Shown one piece after another: positions 32,901 through 43,833 of a stretch of 64,000 nucleotides of DNA. The position numbers and the translations under genes were made by a program. Numbering within the stretch: the first letter of the stretch is position 1; each line of letters opens with the position of its first letter. This DNA comes from Streptococcus sp. S784/96/1 (GTDB lineage: Bacteria > Bacillota > Bacilli > Lactobacillales > Streptococcaceae), in NCBI RefSeq assembly GCF_902729355.1, contig NZ_CACVCC010000003.1, forward strand, positions 62,001-126,000. The letters are read 5' to 3'. Under the pieces are notes generated by a model that was not told the origin of the DNA, made no database searches, and saw only the letters and a program-made list of their open reading frames with translations.

Positions 32901-32973
32901 TAATTTCTCCTATACACCTATTTTACAAAGAGGTTGGAAGCACCCCTCCAACCTCTAAAAAATTCGTGTTAGA

Positions 32974-35877
32974 TTATTTCTTTTTACGAAATAATTTGCT
33001 AATGAGACGACATACTGAACGAATTGGGAAATAAATAAGTACAATAGCTAAAAGTCCCAATATTGCAGTTGCTGCCATTAACCAATATCGCCATAGAGGT
33101 AAGACTTCTTTAACAGAATCTCCTTCACCAAGACCATTCATTGCATTGCTATTAACAATTGTATAAAGAATAGCATGACTAGATTCGCGGAGTTGTTTAA
33201 CTACAGCAGGAGTGTATTCCGATTCTTCTAACTTCCAAAGATTTGCATTAGTATTAAGCCATAAGTTAGTACCAGCTGCTAAACCTTCTCGTAAGTCGGC
33301 ATAGTCAAAATTATCAAATGATGCTTGGTCTGTCGAAACAATTCCCTTAAAGCCCCACTCATTTTTTAATGTAGTCGTCATCAATCCTTTATCCGCACCA
33401 GCCCAGGTTGTACCTAAACGATTCATCGCTGTCATAACTCCAGTTGCATCAGATTCACGAATAGCAATTTCAAAAGGTTTTAAATATAAATCACGAACCG
33501 TTTGCTCATTAGCAAACATACTACCACCAATGCGGTTAGTTTCTGTATCATTTAATGCATAATGTTTGATAGTTACAAACGTTCCCTTAGATTGGACTCC
33601 TTTAATCTCACTAGCGCTCATTGCTCCAGATAAGAAGCTATCTTCTGAGAAATACTCAAAGTTACGGCCTCCAAAAGCAACCCTATGTAAATTAGCACCT
33701 GGTGCATACCAGCCATTAACATCAACAGTAAGGTATCATTACCAACAGAAACCCCAACTTGCTCCATTAAGTCTGTGTTCCACGTTGAACCCATAACAAC
33801 TTGTACTGGGTAGGCTGTACCTGATTTTCCTCCTACCAAGGTACTAGAAATACCCGCTGGTCCATCTTTAATAATAGTTGATGGTAAATTAATCGATTCT
33901 AATGGTATTGTTGCATAACCACCATTGCGTACTAATTTATCCATTTCCTCAACCGTCAACTGATCCAGTAGGGTACTCCATAATGGATCATTAAAGTCTA
34001 ATCCTTTGAGGTCTAAAATATCTAACTTACCAATTTCTTTATCTACAGTCCCTGTAACTGGCATTTGAACGGATTTATCATCTTCTGCGACAATCAAATC
34101 CAATTCCTTAAGCATCTCATCATCAATTTGCCAAGCACCTTCACGATAAGTTGCTGGCCACGAACCAGTCCAATCACGACGAGAAAGGTATGTTGCTTTT
34201 TCATCGTATGCTCGAATATCAACATCATTAAAAGCATTAGTGATGGTTTCACCAGTTTCCTGAGAAACAGAGTATGTTTTAGCATCTAATTCCGTTTGTT
34301 GGTAAGTCGCAACCAAATTCTCCTGACCATTGTGGGTCATTCCATCAGTTATTGACTTACCTTTCTTAGCTAGAATATTATTAAGTGCATCGTGAGCATT
34401 TTTCCCTACTGTAAAATGATAGTTACCTGCATCTACAATATAGGTTTTATATCCTTGACTATCGTAAACTTTTAAGCTTTCTTTAGGAATTCGAACAGTA
34501 ACTGTCTCTGATTCTCCAACAGCTAATTTTTTAGTTTTTTCAAAACCAACTAATTCTATTGCTGATTTTTCGATATTATTCTGTTGGTTATAATCTGTGT
34601 AAGGTGATTGTAAATAAACCTGAACAACCTCCTTACCTGCCACATCTCCACTATTGGTTACTTTAACTGAAAGTTCAAATTGATTATTCTTTTCAGTTAA
34701 CTTAACATCTCCATAGGTAAAATCTGTGTAAGACAGACCGTATCCAAAAGGATATTGAACAGCTTCTTTATAGTCATACTGACCAGATTGATCACGCCCT
34801 AAGACAACATCTTCATAACGTGTTTCATAATAACGATAACCAACATAGATACCTTCACTATAAACCATGAATTTGTCACCGTTCTTAATCTTGCTATTAG
34901 TAAATGTATAGTCTCCTAAGTTAGCCATAGCAGGAGCAGAAAAGACATCATAGGCATAGGTATCAACGAGACGGCCAGATGGATTAACCTCTCCAGACAA
35001 AATATCTCCAATAGCTAGAATCCCTGACTGTCCAACAGCTCCAACCCAAAGCGCTGCATCAACACCTTCAGCATCTAGAAAATCAAGTTCCATCGCATTG
35101 ACAGTATTGAGAATTACAACAACTTTGTCAAAACGTTCCTTCGCTAATTTTAAAAGATCTTTTTCATTGTTATCTAATTCCAAGTAATGAACCCCTGTTT
35201 TAAGAGGTTTGATAGGCAAATCTGCACTCTCACCACCCGAACGTCCAATAACAACAATACCTACATCTTGATAATCATCAAAAGACTTGAGAACTTCATC
35301 GGTATAGGCAGACTGTGGAACTTCATTAACCGCAAATTCTCCTTGTCCAGTCACAGAAGTAACTTCTTTACGATAATCTTTACCAGGGCCCTTAGTGTAA
35401 AAATCCCAAGCAGTTCCATTGACTTTAAAACCAGAGGACTCTAAACTATCTTTCAAAGTCGGTAAACCTTTGGCATTTACAGACCCTGAACCTCCTCCAC
35501 CATAGATGAAATCAACCGAGTTTTGACCTAAAAGAGTAATCTTGATATCAGCAGGTAGAGGTAAACTTTTAGCATTATTTTTCAATAAAACGATTCCCTC
35601 TTGCTCTACCTCACGTACCAAGGCATCACCAGATTTTTTCCAATCATCATCGCTAGCAAAATCAGAAGTAAAATATTTTTTATCAGCTTCTTTCCCCCCA
35701 TTGGAGACAATCTTACTACTAGTATGGCCTAAAAAGTTTGAAATGAGAGCTGAATAGCGAGAAGCAAAGTGATTAGCACCCAAATAAAGCTCCAACGATA
35801 GCCACTCCTAATACAAACGATAATAATTTAATAAAGCTTCCAAAAATTTTCTTTATCAATATAAATCCTTTTTTCAT
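32974..35877 (-). pseudogene. Membrane-anchored GH3 glycosidase, broken by two frameshifts
   Basis: The start at 35877 (MKKGFILIKKIFGSFIKLLS, after AAGGAATT) encodes a membrane anchor but runs to a stop after about 34 codons; the GH3 frame resumes near 35800. A second shift near 33728 changes NDTL...VNGWYAPGANLHRV to the other frame; the ends of the two frames overlap there. Together they encode an about 960-residue protein with domain order swapped relative to the intact GH3 paralogue (second domain first, catalytic barrel last, GFKGIVSTDQ as nucleophile) and a C-terminal membrane helix (MAATAILGLLAIVLIYF). Sequencing error is possible at one site but unlikely at both. Confidence 0.75.
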
Positions 35878-35897
35878 TTTAATTCCTTCCATAAACC

Positions 35898-36380
35898 TTA
35901 TTTCATAATAACAAACTTCATCATTGGATAATTAATCAATACTTGAATGATAACATTAATAATGTTCGCACAAATTTGAGCAAAACTCAAACTTATTCCC
36001 AAAGTTTGAAAAATAGCTGTTGTATAAGGAGGCAACACAATTGATATAATGCCTGCTACTATAACAGTTAAAATATACCAATGAAGTGTCTTCGAAATAT
36101 CATTTTGTACCCCAAATACAAATTTTCGCTGAATAATATAATTAACTATCTGAGCTATCACATAAGCTAATAAAAATGATAAAAATCCATTCAAACCACC
36201 ATTAGAAATTGAATATTTAAAAATCAACCAACGAAAGGTTCTATTTGAGAAAGAAGTAAACAATAAGTTACTACCTATCCAAAGAACAATAAAATTAGTA
36301 ATTGTAGCAATATTAGATAGAATATTGAATTTAATAAACTCCCAAACATCCGGATGCTGTTTAATCCATTTTTTCATCAT
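35898..36380 (-). CDS. GtrA-family membrane protein
   Basis: A 160-residue protein with four hydrophobic helices (about residues 14-34, 62-80, 96-116, 126-150) and the central motif NYIIQRKFVF typical of GtrA/DPMS-flippase proteins. Members move undecaprenyl-linked sugars across the membrane for surface glycosylation. It starts the minus-strand gene run with the GH3 and GT2 genes, which makes a carbohydrate role likely. AGGTGATGG precedes the start. It is divergent from the two-component system. Confidence 0.8.
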   Translation of the reverse strand: MMKKWIKQHPDVWEFIKFNILSNIATITNFIVLWIGSNLLFTSFSNRTFRWLIFKYSISNGGLNGFLSFLLAYVIAQIVNYIIQRKFVFGVQNDISKTLHWYILTVIVAGIISIVLPPYTTAIFQTLGISLSFAQICANIINVIIQVLINYPMMKFVIMK

Positions 36381-36494
36381 CCATCACCTATAATACTTTC
36401 CAATATCACTTGTAAAATCTCCTAAATTTCAAATAAATGTAAGCCTTTTCTTAGAATAAGAATATCACATCATGAATAAGACAAAAACCCTTTC

Positions 36495-36553
36495 TTCATA
36501 AGTTGTATTTTTTATTTCATAATTTGTCATTTACTCATAAATTTTGATATACT
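36495..36553 (+). promoter_or_regulatory. Promoter and LytTR-type direct repeats of the two-component system
   Basis: TTCATAAGTTGT (36495) and TTCATAATTTGT (36516) are direct repeats spaced 21 bp, the pattern bound by LytTR regulators. They overlap the -35 box TTGTCA (36524-36529). The -10 box is TATACT (36548-36553), 18 bp away. Autoregulation is the likely meaning. Confidence 0.55.
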
Positions 36554-36575
36554 AAACAATTGAACGGAGGCCGAT

Positions 36576-37283
36576 ATGAAATTTGCTATTGTTGAAGATC
36601 AAAAAAAAGAACAAGAAATTCTCGCTTCATATATCAAAAAAAGCTGCAGTACTCGTAATATTTCAGTTGAAGTAGATTTTTTTAATGATGGTATTCACAT
36701 TATCAGTGATTACACCCCTAAATACGATGTCATTTATCTTGATGTTGAGATGGCAGTACTAGATGGCATGTCCACAGCTAGAAAAATTCGTGAATATGAT
36801 AAAGATGTTTTAATTGTTTTTGTGACCAATCACTCAGGAGTAGCCATACATGGTTACTCCGTTGAAGCGATTGATTTCCTCTTAAAACCTTTAACTCAAT
36901 TCGTTTTTGAAGAACATTTCAAAAAAATTCTTCGTAAATTGCCTAATCAAGAAGAAAAGGTTATTTTTGTTAAAAGTAAAGGACAGACTATCAAAATCAA
37001 ACAAAATGATATTCTTTATGTTGAGAATGAAGGGCATTATATCTACATCCACACCAATAAAGAAATCATCACTACTCTCAATTCCATGAAAAATATGGAA
37101 CAACTTTTAGATAAGAAACTTTTTTTCCGTTCTAATAACTGCTATATCGTTAATCTATCCCATATTGAAAAAGTAGACGGTAATCTCTCTTACATCCAAG
37201 GAGAAAGACTGCAAATCAGCAGACCACGCAAAAAAGCCTTTATGGAGGCTTTAACCAACTTTATTGGAGATGAGATTTTATGA
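36576..37283 (+). CDS. LytTR-family response regulator
   Basis: A 235-residue response regulator. The receiver domain (1-120) has the acidic pair in IVEDQKKEQ, the phospho-acceptor Asp in YDVIYLDVEMAVLDG and the Lys in FLLKPLT. The C-terminal LytTR DNA-binding domain (about 135-235) shows VKSKGQTIKIKQNDILYVE and RSNNCYIVNLSHIEKVDGN. Its stop overlaps the kinase start by four bases. Related systems (AgrA, ComE, BlpR, FasA) control peptide signalling or virulence; no signal peptide gene is seen next to this one. The likely targets are itself and the divergent gtrA/GH3/GT2 genes. Confidence 0.92.
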   Translation: MKFAIVEDQKKEQEILASYIKKSCSTRNISVEVDFFNDGIHIISDYTPKYDVIYLDVEMAVLDGMSTARKIREYDKDVLIVFVTNHSGVAIHGYSVEAIDFLLKPLTQFVFEEHFKKILRKLPNQEEKVIFVKSKGQTIKIKQNDILYVENEGHYIYIHTNKEIITTLNSMKNMEQLLDKKLFFRSNNCYIVNLSHIEKVDGNLSYIQGERLQISRPRKKAFMEALTNFIGDEIL

Positions 37284-38599
37284 TTTTCCCAGATATTCCA
37301 CGCATCTATACCGCACTAGCAGAAACCTTTGCAGTTATAATTGTTAGTCTCCCCATTCTCAAAAAACAAAGCTCCCTTCACTCCTTTATTATCAAAGGGG
37401 CAATCATTTTAATTGGTCAAGTTTTTTTACAATTCATAGCAGACAAGTTTCCATTGTATTTATGGATACTAGGAATGTTTTTAAATATTACTTGGATGTA
37501 CCTCAGCCTCTATCTCTTAAAAAATAGCATCAAGATTAGTTTCTACTTAACTGCTAAAAGTTTTGTTGCAGCTGAACTGACAGCTGCACTCAGTTGGCAT
37601 CTTTATTGTCTCTTAGCTTATAAGGTTAGAAAATTCTCATTGACTAGTGAAATCATTTTCATGGGAATTAGCTATGCCTTATGTTTTATCAGCCTTGCAT
37701 TAGTTGAAAGAAATGCAGATAGTAATGATACCGAGAAAATGATTGGCAAAAAAGAAGTTTTGATTGCAGCCTTTACAGCTCTGTCAATTTTTCTGTTTAG
37801 TAATATTGGATTTCTACTAACAGAAGCATCTTTGGGATTTAATGATTCAAGTAATATTTTTATTCTGCGAAGTATGATGAATTTTTCTGGCCTACTCATT
37901 CTATTAACTCAAGAAGCCTTCAGACGAGATGAATACCTTCGTCAAGAACTTTTGGCTATGCAAAATGCTTTTCAACTCCAATACAATCAATACCAGGCTT
38001 ACCGAGAAAACAGTGACATCATAAGTCGCAAGGTACATGACCTAAAACATCAAATTGGTATCATAAAAGATGAGGCCAATGATGAGAAGCGTGCATCTTA
38101 CCTCCACGATATGGAAATTAGCATTCGCGAATTTGAATCAAAAGTTGATACAGGAAATCCTGTGTTAGATACTATCATTTCACAGAAAAGTCGATATTGC
38201 TTACAACATGACATTACTTTTACTTGTCTAGTCCAAGGTGAATTGCTTAACCATCTTGATGTAATGGACCTATCTTCTCTTTTTGGAAATGCCATTGATA
38301 ATGCCATTGAAGCCGTGGAAAAAATTCCTAACAAGGACCAGCGTCTTATCACCTTAAAAATCAGTAAATATGCCCAATTTGCTATTATCAAACTTGATAA
38401 TTATGACTTATCAGAACTTCATTTTACCACTGAGTCCCTCCCTCAGACGTCAAAATCAGATAAACAAAACCATGGTATTGGACTCAAAAGTATTCGGTAC
38501 ATTTGCGAAAAATATCAAGGGCATATGACTCTTACCAAGAAAGATAACTGGGTTAAATTAAAAATTATTCTACCGAGTCTGGGACAAAAAGATTTTTAG
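37280..38599 (+). CDS. GHKL-type sensor histidine kinase
   Basis: A 439-residue kinase. Six or seven N-terminal membrane helices (about residues 1-215) form the sensor. The phospho-acceptor region is SRKVHDLKHQIGIIKDEA. The GHKL ATPase has the N box DLSSLFGNAIDNAIEAVEKI and the G box NHGIGLKSIRYICEKY. This is the AgrC/FasBC class. The last residues (SLGQKDF) and stop are encoded by a dispersed repeat starting at 38575, so the C-terminus has been rewritten by a repeat insertion. The conserved core is intact, so activity is probably kept. Confidence 0.9.
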   Translation: MIFPDIPRIYTALAETFAVIIVSLPILKKQSSLHSFIIKGAIILIGQVFLQFIADKFPLYLWILGMFLNITWMYLSLYLLKNSIKISFYLTAKSFVAAELTAALSWHLYCLLAYKVRKFSLTSEIIFMGISYALCFISLALVERNADSNDTEKMIGKKEVLIAAFTALSIFLFSNIGFLLTEASLGFNDSSNIFILRSMMNFSGLLILLTQEAFRRDEYLRQELLAMQNAFQLQYNQYQAYRENSDIISRKVHDLKHQIGIIKDEANDEKRASYLHDMEISIREFESKVDTGNPVLDTIISQKSRYCLQHDITFTCLVQGELLNHLDVMDLSSLFGNAIDNAIEAVEKIPNKDQRLITLKISKYAQFAIIKLDNYDLSELHFTTESLPQTSKSDKQNHGIGLKSIRYICEKYQGHMTLTKKDNWVKLKIILPSLGQKDF

Positions 38600-38735
38600 T
38601 TTAGAAAATCTATAGCAATAAATCTACTTTTCTAATAAAATATACATAAAAACGAACAAAGATACTCTTTAAATATATAAGAGATAACCTTTGTTCGTTT
38701 TTTGTTTTATTGTTCAGAGTTTTGTCCCAGCCTCT
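38575..38735 (+). repeat. MITE-like repeat B, copy 1
   Basis: Outer inverted ends GAGTCTGGGACAAAA and TTTTGTCCCAGCCTC flank a 160-bp AT-rich unit with an inner hairpin (CGAACAAAGATACTCTT / AAGAGATAACCTTTGTTCG). The same interior recurs at 50961-51111. Confidence 0.75.
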
Positions 38736-38755
38736 TTTTAGTTTCGTAATTCAAA

Positions 38756-38784
38756 AACAAAAAGCCCACTGTTGTAGGCTTTCT
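38756..38784 (-). terminator. Terminator of rpsD
   Basis: On the minus strand AAAGCCTAC / GTGGGCTTT, followed by a T run, just after the rpsD stop. Confidence 0.75.
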
Positions 38785-38802
38785 GTAAGATATATTTTAA
38801 AA

Positions 38803-39414
38803 TTAAAGCATTTTGTTGTAGAACTCAACGACAAGTGCTTCGTTAATTTCTGGATTGATTTCATCACGCTCTGGAAGGCGAGTTAATGAACCTTCAAGTT
38901 TTTCAGCATCAAATGATACGAATGCTGGACGTCCAAGAGTAGCTTCAACTGCTTCAAGGATAGCTGGAACCTTAGCTGATTTTTCACGAACTGAAATCAC
39001 TTGACCAACTTCAACGCAGTATGATGGGATATCAACACGCTTACCGTCAACAAGAATGTGACCGTGGTTTACGAATTGACGAGCTTGACGACGAGTAGTT
39101 GCAAGACCTAGACGATAAACAACATTGTCAAGACGACGCTCAAGAAGAACCATAAAGTTGAAACCAAGTGTCCCACCTTTAACTTTAGTAGCTTGTACAA
39201 ACAAGTTACGGAATTGTTTCTCACCCATACCGTAAGAGAAACGAAGTTTTTGTTTTTCTGCCAATTGCAAACCGTACTCAGAAAGTTTAGAACGGTTGTT
39301 TGGACCGTGTTGACCTGGAACGTAGTTACGACGTGCCAACTCTTTACCAGTACCTGTAAGTGACAAACCAAGACGGCGTGCCTGTTTCCATGATGGACCT
39401 GTATAACGTGACAT
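38803..39414 (-). CDS. rpsD: 30S ribosomal protein S4
   Basis: A 203-residue primary rRNA-binding protein, starting [20 protein letters not shown]; the upstream in-frame ATG is not used in the family and GGAGG sits at a good distance from the chosen ATG. The S4 domain ([20 protein letters not shown], then [13 protein letters not shown]) is complete. The N-terminal zinc cysteines are absent, as in most Firmicutes. It is monocistronic with its own promoter and a 150-nt leader, the usual place for S4 autoregulation. Confidence 0.96.
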   Translation of the reverse strand: MSRYTGPSWKQARRLGLSLTGTGKELARRNYVPGQHGPNNRSKLSEYGLQLAEKQKLRFSYGMGEKQFRNLFVQATKVKGGTLGFNFMVLLERRLDNVVYRLGLATTRRQARQFVNHGHILVDGKRVDIPSYCVEVGQVISVREKSAKVPAILEAVEATLGRPAFVSFDAEKLEGSLTRLPERDEINPEINEALVVEFYNKML

Positions 39415-39601
39415 TTGCATGTCCTCCTATAATTTAAAAATTTTAGGAAATAACGTTTTAGACAAACCTAATTCGTGCAGATACCCTTCGCCTAAACAGC
39501 CAAGGTTACTTATCTTTCAAGATATCTGTTGACGAGCTTTATTTTGCCCTGCTGCTATTTCACACAAAATATATTATAGCATGAAAAAAAGGCTATGTAA
39601 A
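39415..39601 (-). promoter_or_regulatory. rpsD promoter and S4 leader
   Basis: Minus strand: TTTACA (39601-39596) and TATAAT (39578-39573) are 17 bp apart with TG at the extended -10. The leader of about 150 nt before the GGAGG is where S4 represses its own translation in other Firmicutes; the needed pseudoknot cannot be proved by eye. Confidence 0.6.
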
Positions 39602-39612
39602 GCCCATTTTTC

Positions 39613-39915
39613 TCACTTATTCCCCAAGTCAGCTTGTTCGGCAACATCCAAATAACGGATAAGGGTCTTTTCTGTTAAAATATCAGAATAGGTATATGAC
39701 TCCACCGTAGTGTTATTAATAGCACCAGGAACATTGCTATCATCTGTAAATTCAACGATGAACAATGATTGATAAACCTCAGTTAAACGACCAATACGGT
39801 TACGCTCACGCTTACGACCATTTTCCAACGTCAATTCAACCAACTGTCCTTCATGGTTTTTGATATCTTCTTTAATTTTTTTCATTTTTGCTACATCAGC
39901 AAATGCATCACTCAT
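39613..39915 (-). CDS. veg: Veg-family protein
   Basis: A 100-residue small basic/acidic beta-barrel-like protein (DUF1021), with GQLVELTLENGRKRERNRIG and YQSLFIVEFTDDSN as the conserved core. In B. subtilis Veg promotes biofilm-related gene expression; its molecular role is not settled. It stands between dnaB and rpsD, as in other streptococci. GAGAG precedes the ATG. Confidence 0.88.
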   Translation of the reverse strand: MSDAFADVAKMKKIKEDIKNHEGQLVELTLENGRKRERNRIGRLTEVYQSLFIVEFTDDSNVPGAINNTTVESYTYSDILTEKTLIRYLDVAEQADLGNK

Positions 39916-39953
39916 ATATTCTCTCTTTCTTCTATATCAACTCTTACATCATC

Positions 39954-41312
39954 TTATGATTCACTAAAATGTGCAATTGTTGAAAATTTATTATATTCCT
40001 TTTGGAACAACAATTTAACAGTTCCACGGGCTCCAGCACGGTTTTTCTCAAGAATAACTTCAACAGTATTATCCTCAATTGCTTCTTCTTGGTCATCCCC
40101 CTCACGGCGATAATAATCATCGCGATACAGAAAAGCAACAATATCAGCATCCTGCTCAATAGAACCCGATTCCCGAATATCTGATAGAACTGGTCGCTTA
40201 TCTTGACGCTGTTCAACACCACGAGATAACTGACTAAGAGCAATCACTGGAACCTTTAATTCTTTAGCTAAGATTTTTAATTGACGTGAAATATCCGATA
40301 CTTCTTGTTGTCTATTTTCTGGACGAGTACCTGTGATTAGTTGTAAATAGTCAATTACTATAAGTCCTAAATCACCTGCTTCTTGGGCCAATTTACGAGA
40401 ACGAGCCCTAATTTCTGTAATCTTAATCCCAGGTGTATCATCAATATAAATAGGTGCCTCTGCGAGAACTCCCTGAGCCATCGTCACATTTTGCCAATCT
40501 TGATCAGTTAATTGACCTGTTCGAAGAGAATGTGAATCAACCATTCCTTCTGCAGCTAACATACGATCTACCAAACTCTCTGCACCCATCTCAAGTGAGA
40601 ACACTGCCACAGGCCTTTGTTGTTTTGTTCCAACATTTTGTGCAATATTCAATACAAATGCTGTCTTTCCGACCGCTGGACGAGCAGCTAAAATGATTAA
40701 TTGATCGGGATGTAAACCTGTTGTCAATTTGTCTAAATCACGAAAACCAGTGGCCAATCCTGTAACATCGGATGTTTGATGAGAACGAACTTCCAAATTC
40801 TCGTAATTAACTTTTAAAACATCTGAGATTTTACGAAATCCATTGCTATTACTACGCTCATTAATATCAATCAGCGCACGCTCTGCTGCTGCAATAATAT
40901 TTTCAGAAGGATTACTACCATCATATGCTTGATTGACAGTGTCTGTCAACTTATTGATGATATTTCTTAACAATGCTTTTTCAGCAACAATTTGAGCATA
41001 ATATTCTGCATTAGCAGAAGTCGGCACACTATTAACCAACTCTACTAAATAAGAAATCCCACCAATATTTTGAAGATCACCTTGACTGTCTAAAATAGCT
41101 CTGACTGTTGTAGCGTCAATAGCATCGTTGCGATCATTTAAAGATATCATTGCTTTAAAAATGACCTTATGAGCATACTTATAAAAATCTTCAGGTTCAA
41201 TATACTCACGAACTGAAATAAGCTTATCAGGTGTGATAAAAATTGCCCCCAAAACCGACTGCTCTGCCAGTAAATCTTGCGGCTGAACTCTCAATTCTTG
41301 GATTTCTGACAA
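39954..41312 (-). CDS. dnaB: Replicative DNA helicase
   Basis: A 452-residue hexameric helicase (called DnaC in some Gram-positives) that opens the fork. The N-terminal helical domain (about 1-150) precedes the RecA-like motor with Walker A ARPAVGKT at about residue 210, Walker B LGLIVIDYLQLI and the arginine-finger region near EKNRAGARGTVKLLF. It is the third gene of the gdpP-rplI-dnaB run (45 bp after rplI), a conserved order in Firmicutes. Confidence 0.95.
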   Translation of the reverse strand: MSEIQELRVQPQDLLAEQSVLGAIFITPDKLISVREYIEPEDFYKYAHKVIFKAMISLNDRNDAIDATTVRAILDSQGDLQNIGGISYLVELVNSVPTSANAEYYAQIVAEKALLRNIINKLTDTVNQAYDGSNPSENIIAAAERALIDINERSNSNGFRKISDVLKVNYENLEVRSHQTSDVTGLATGFRDLDKLTTGLHPDQLIILAARPAVGKTAFVLNIAQNVGTKQQRPVAVFSLEMGAESLVDRMLAAEGMVDSHSLRTGQLTDQDWQNVTMAQGVLAEAPIYIDDTPGIKITEIRARSRKLAQEAGDLGLIVIDYLQLITGTRPENRQQEVSDISRQLKILAKELKVPVIALSQLSRGVEQRQDKRPVLSDIRESGSIEQDADIVAFLYRDDYYRREGDDQEEAIEDNTVEVILEKNRAGARGTVKLLFQKEYNKFSTIAHFSES

Positions 41313-41357
41313 AACCTGCCTCCTCTACAATTTATAAACTGTAAACTTATTATCAAC

Positions 41358-41810
41358 TTAAGATTCTTTAATCTGTAATTTAATCTGTCCTTGAATCTCT
41401 TTATGAAGCTTTACTGGAACCTCAACCAATCCAATTGCACGGATCGGATGATCCAAATCAATGTGACGTTTATCAACTTTCAATCCAAATTGTTTTTGTA
41501 ACCCTTCCGCTATTTTTTTAGCTGTAATTGAACCGAAAGTGCGCCCATCCGGACCTACCTTTTCTGTAAAAATCACGCGATGTTCTTCTTTATCTAGTTC
41601 ATCCTTCAAGGCTTTAGCTTCTGACAAAATTTCAGCAGCATGTTTAGCTTCGGACTTTTGCTTGCCAACAAGTTCCCCAATTGCTTGATTGGTTGCCTCT
41701 TTCGCAAAATTTTTCTTAATTAAGAAATTTTGAGCATATCCTGTTGGTACTTCTTTGATTTCACCTTTTTTTCCTTTACCTTTAACATCCTGTAGAAAAA
41801 TAACTTTCAT
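41358..41810 (-). CDS. rplI: 50S ribosomal protein L9
   Basis: A 150-residue two-domain ribosomal protein. The N-terminal rRNA-binding domain [20 protein letters not shown] and [12 protein letters not shown] is classic; a long helix links it to the C-terminal domain. The start follows the gdpP stop after one base, so it is coupled to gdpP, and dnaB follows. Normal length. Confidence 0.95.
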   Translation of the reverse strand: MKVIFLQDVKGKGKKGEIKEVPTGYAQNFLIKKNFAKEATNQAIGELVGKQKSEAKHAAEILSEAKALKDELDKEEHRVIFTEKVGPDGRTFGSITAKKIAEGLQKQFGLKVDKRHIDLDHPIRAIGLVEVPVKLHKEIQGQIKLQIKES

Positions 41811-41811
41811 C

Positions 41812-43770
41812 TCACTCTTCCTCTAATTCTTCTTTTATTTTTTCCTTAAGTAATAGCAGAGCTTCTGATACCGATTGATTTTCTAATTGACAAGCAGCCA
41901 AATTGAAATGCCCACCGCCACCCATCTCTTCCATAATGCGTTGCACATTAATTTTACTACGACTTCTTGCTGAGATAGCAATGTTTCCTTGACTATTTTT
42001 AGTAACAACAAACGCTGCCTCTATTCCTGACATGTCAAGTAAAGCATCTGCTGCTTTACTTGACACAACATTATTATAGGTTTTATCTTCAGTACCACTA
42101 GCAATAATGACCGACTTCCAAATCTTTTCCCCACGTAAAATCAATTCATTGATAACACGATACTCATCGAAATCAATTGCTGATATATTATGAATTTCAA
42201 CACTGTCACTTCCCAAAGTTCTCAAGTAGGAGGCTACATCAAATGTCCGGCTCGTCACACGTGTTGAAAAGTTTTTAGTATCAAGCATTATTCCTGCCAT
42301 AAGTACACTTGCTTGAAGTTTACTTAATTTGACAGAAGCATTTTGAAACTGAATTAATTCCGTTACAAGTTCACTTGCTGAGCTTGCTCCACTTTCAATA
42401 AAGTTTAGAACCGCATTATTAGGAAAATCATCATCACGTCTATGATGATCAACCACAACAACTTCTGTAAATTTACTGTAAAGTTCTTTTGATAAAGTCA
42501 AGGATGTTTTTGAATGATCAACCATAATCAATAAGGATTCATTAGTAACTTTTTTTAACGCTTCGTCAACAGTAATTAATTGGCTATTACCATCATTTTG
42601 GAGTCGCTCAACTGCACGCTCAATATCTGGTGCCATTTGCTTATCATCATAAATAGCATAAGTATTAGAAATAATATTTGAAGCAAAAAATTCCATACCG
42701 ACAGCTGCCCCCAAGGCATCCATATCAAGATTACGATGTCCCATTACAAAAACTTGATCAACCAACTTGATTTTGTCAGAAATAGCCGTCATCATTGCTC
42801 GTGTTCTAGTACGAGAACGTTTGACCGTCGAAATGGTTCCACCACCAAAATAAATAAAATCCTTATGCTCATCATTTTCTTTAACAACAACTTGATCTCC
42901 ACCCCTCACCAAAGCCATATTAAGATTTTTTTGAGCAATAGAACCAATTTCATCATGATTCCCATCACCGTAGGATATGCCCATACTCATCGTCAGAGGT
43001 AAATCAAAATCCTTTGCTTCTTGTCTAAATTCTTCTAAAACAGTAAATTTAGAGTCTATCAACTGACTAAGCACTCTATAATCTGTAAAAAAATAGAAAC
43101 GATCCATGTCTACACGACGGTAAAAAATATTATATTTTTGAGTAAATTCTGCTACAAATTTTACGATAAGACTATTTAAGCGAGACACCTCTGCATCAGC
43201 CAAGCTTTCCGTTGCGTCATCGTAGTTGTCAATAGATATAATCCCAATTACAGGACTTGTAGCTGACACAGCCTCACCAGCCCTAACCTCAGATAAATTG
43301 TCATAAAAATATAATATACCACCTGGATAGTCAATTGTTAAACTATACTTTTTACCATTGATATCACAAATAGCCGCTGGAGCCTCTTTTTGACTGACCA
43401 GTATATCCATCACTAAAGAAGTGCTAAAGTCTCCCTCTTGATCTGCTAAAATCAACTCCGCATAAGGATTAAACCATTCCACTGACCACAAATCAGGAAT
43501 AAACTTAATAACGCCGACAGGCATAGTGTCTAATAAGTGTTTTAAACTTAGCTCAGTTTTCTCATTTAGACGCTCGATGCGTTCTAAGTCAGACTCCTCA
43601 TATCCCTTTTTTTGGAAAAAAAGCAGAGCATAGACTGAAATAGCTACAGCTAAAAAAACAACAAGTCTCCCTGTATTACTGGAAACTAAACGTAAACTGG
43701 CTACCAAAATACCAAAGCAAATTAAACCGACCAAGACCAAATGAATGGTGGCGAAACGAAATTTTTTCAT
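41812..43770 (-). CDS. gdpP: Cyclic-di-AMP phosphodiesterase GdpP
   Basis: A 652-residue membrane enzyme that hydrolyses c-di-AMP to pApA, controlling osmolyte uptake and wall tolerance. Two N-terminal helices ([14 protein letters not shown] and [19 protein letters not shown]) precede a degenerate PAS domain (about 60-150), a degenerate GGDEF domain (about 170-300) and the DHH-DHHA1 domain, with [12 protein letters not shown] and [11 protein letters not shown] binding metal, and [10 protein letters not shown] at the end. All catalytic motifs are intact. AGAGG precedes the ATG. Confidence 0.95.
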   Translation of the reverse strand: MKKFRFATIHLVLVGLICFGILVASLRLVSSNTGRLVVFLAVAISVYALLFFQKKGYEESDLERIERLNEKTELSLKHLLDTMPVGVIKFIPDLWSVEWFNPYAELILADQEGDFSTSLVMDILVSQKEAPAAICDINGKKYSLTIDYPGGILYFYDNLSEVRAGEAVSATSPVIGIISIDNYDDATESLADAEVSRLNSLIVKFVAEFTQKYNIFYRRVDMDRFYFFTDYRVLSQLIDSKFTVLEEFRQEAKDFDLPLTMSMGISYGDGNHDEIGSIAQKNLNMALVRGGDQVVVKENDEHKDFIYFGGGTISTVKRSRTRTRAMMTAISDKIKLVDQVFVMGHRNLDMDALGAAVGMEFFASNIISNTYAIYDDKQMAPDIERAVERLQNDGNSQLITVDEALKKVTNESLLIMVDHSKTSLTLSKELYSKFTEVVVVDHHRRDDDFPNNAVLNFIESGASSASELVTELIQFQNASVKLSKLQASVLMAGIMLDTKNFSTRVTSRTFDVASYLRTLGSDSVEIHNISAIDFDEYRVINELILRGEKIWKSVIIASGTEDKTYNNVVSSKAADALLDMSGIEAAFVVTKNSQGNIAISARSRSKINVQRIMEEMGGGGHFNLAACQLENQSVSEALLLLKEKIKEELEEE

Positions 43771-43833
43771 CTTAGACCTCTTGATGCCCCATTATAACAC
43801 AAACCAACTCTAAAATAAAGAATGTCCTATACC

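Noticed and set aside
33618..35795. Stand-alone 725-aa GH3 protein
   Set aside because: It lacks its anchor and its catalytic-domain end, which lie in other frames on either side; it is part of one disrupted gene.
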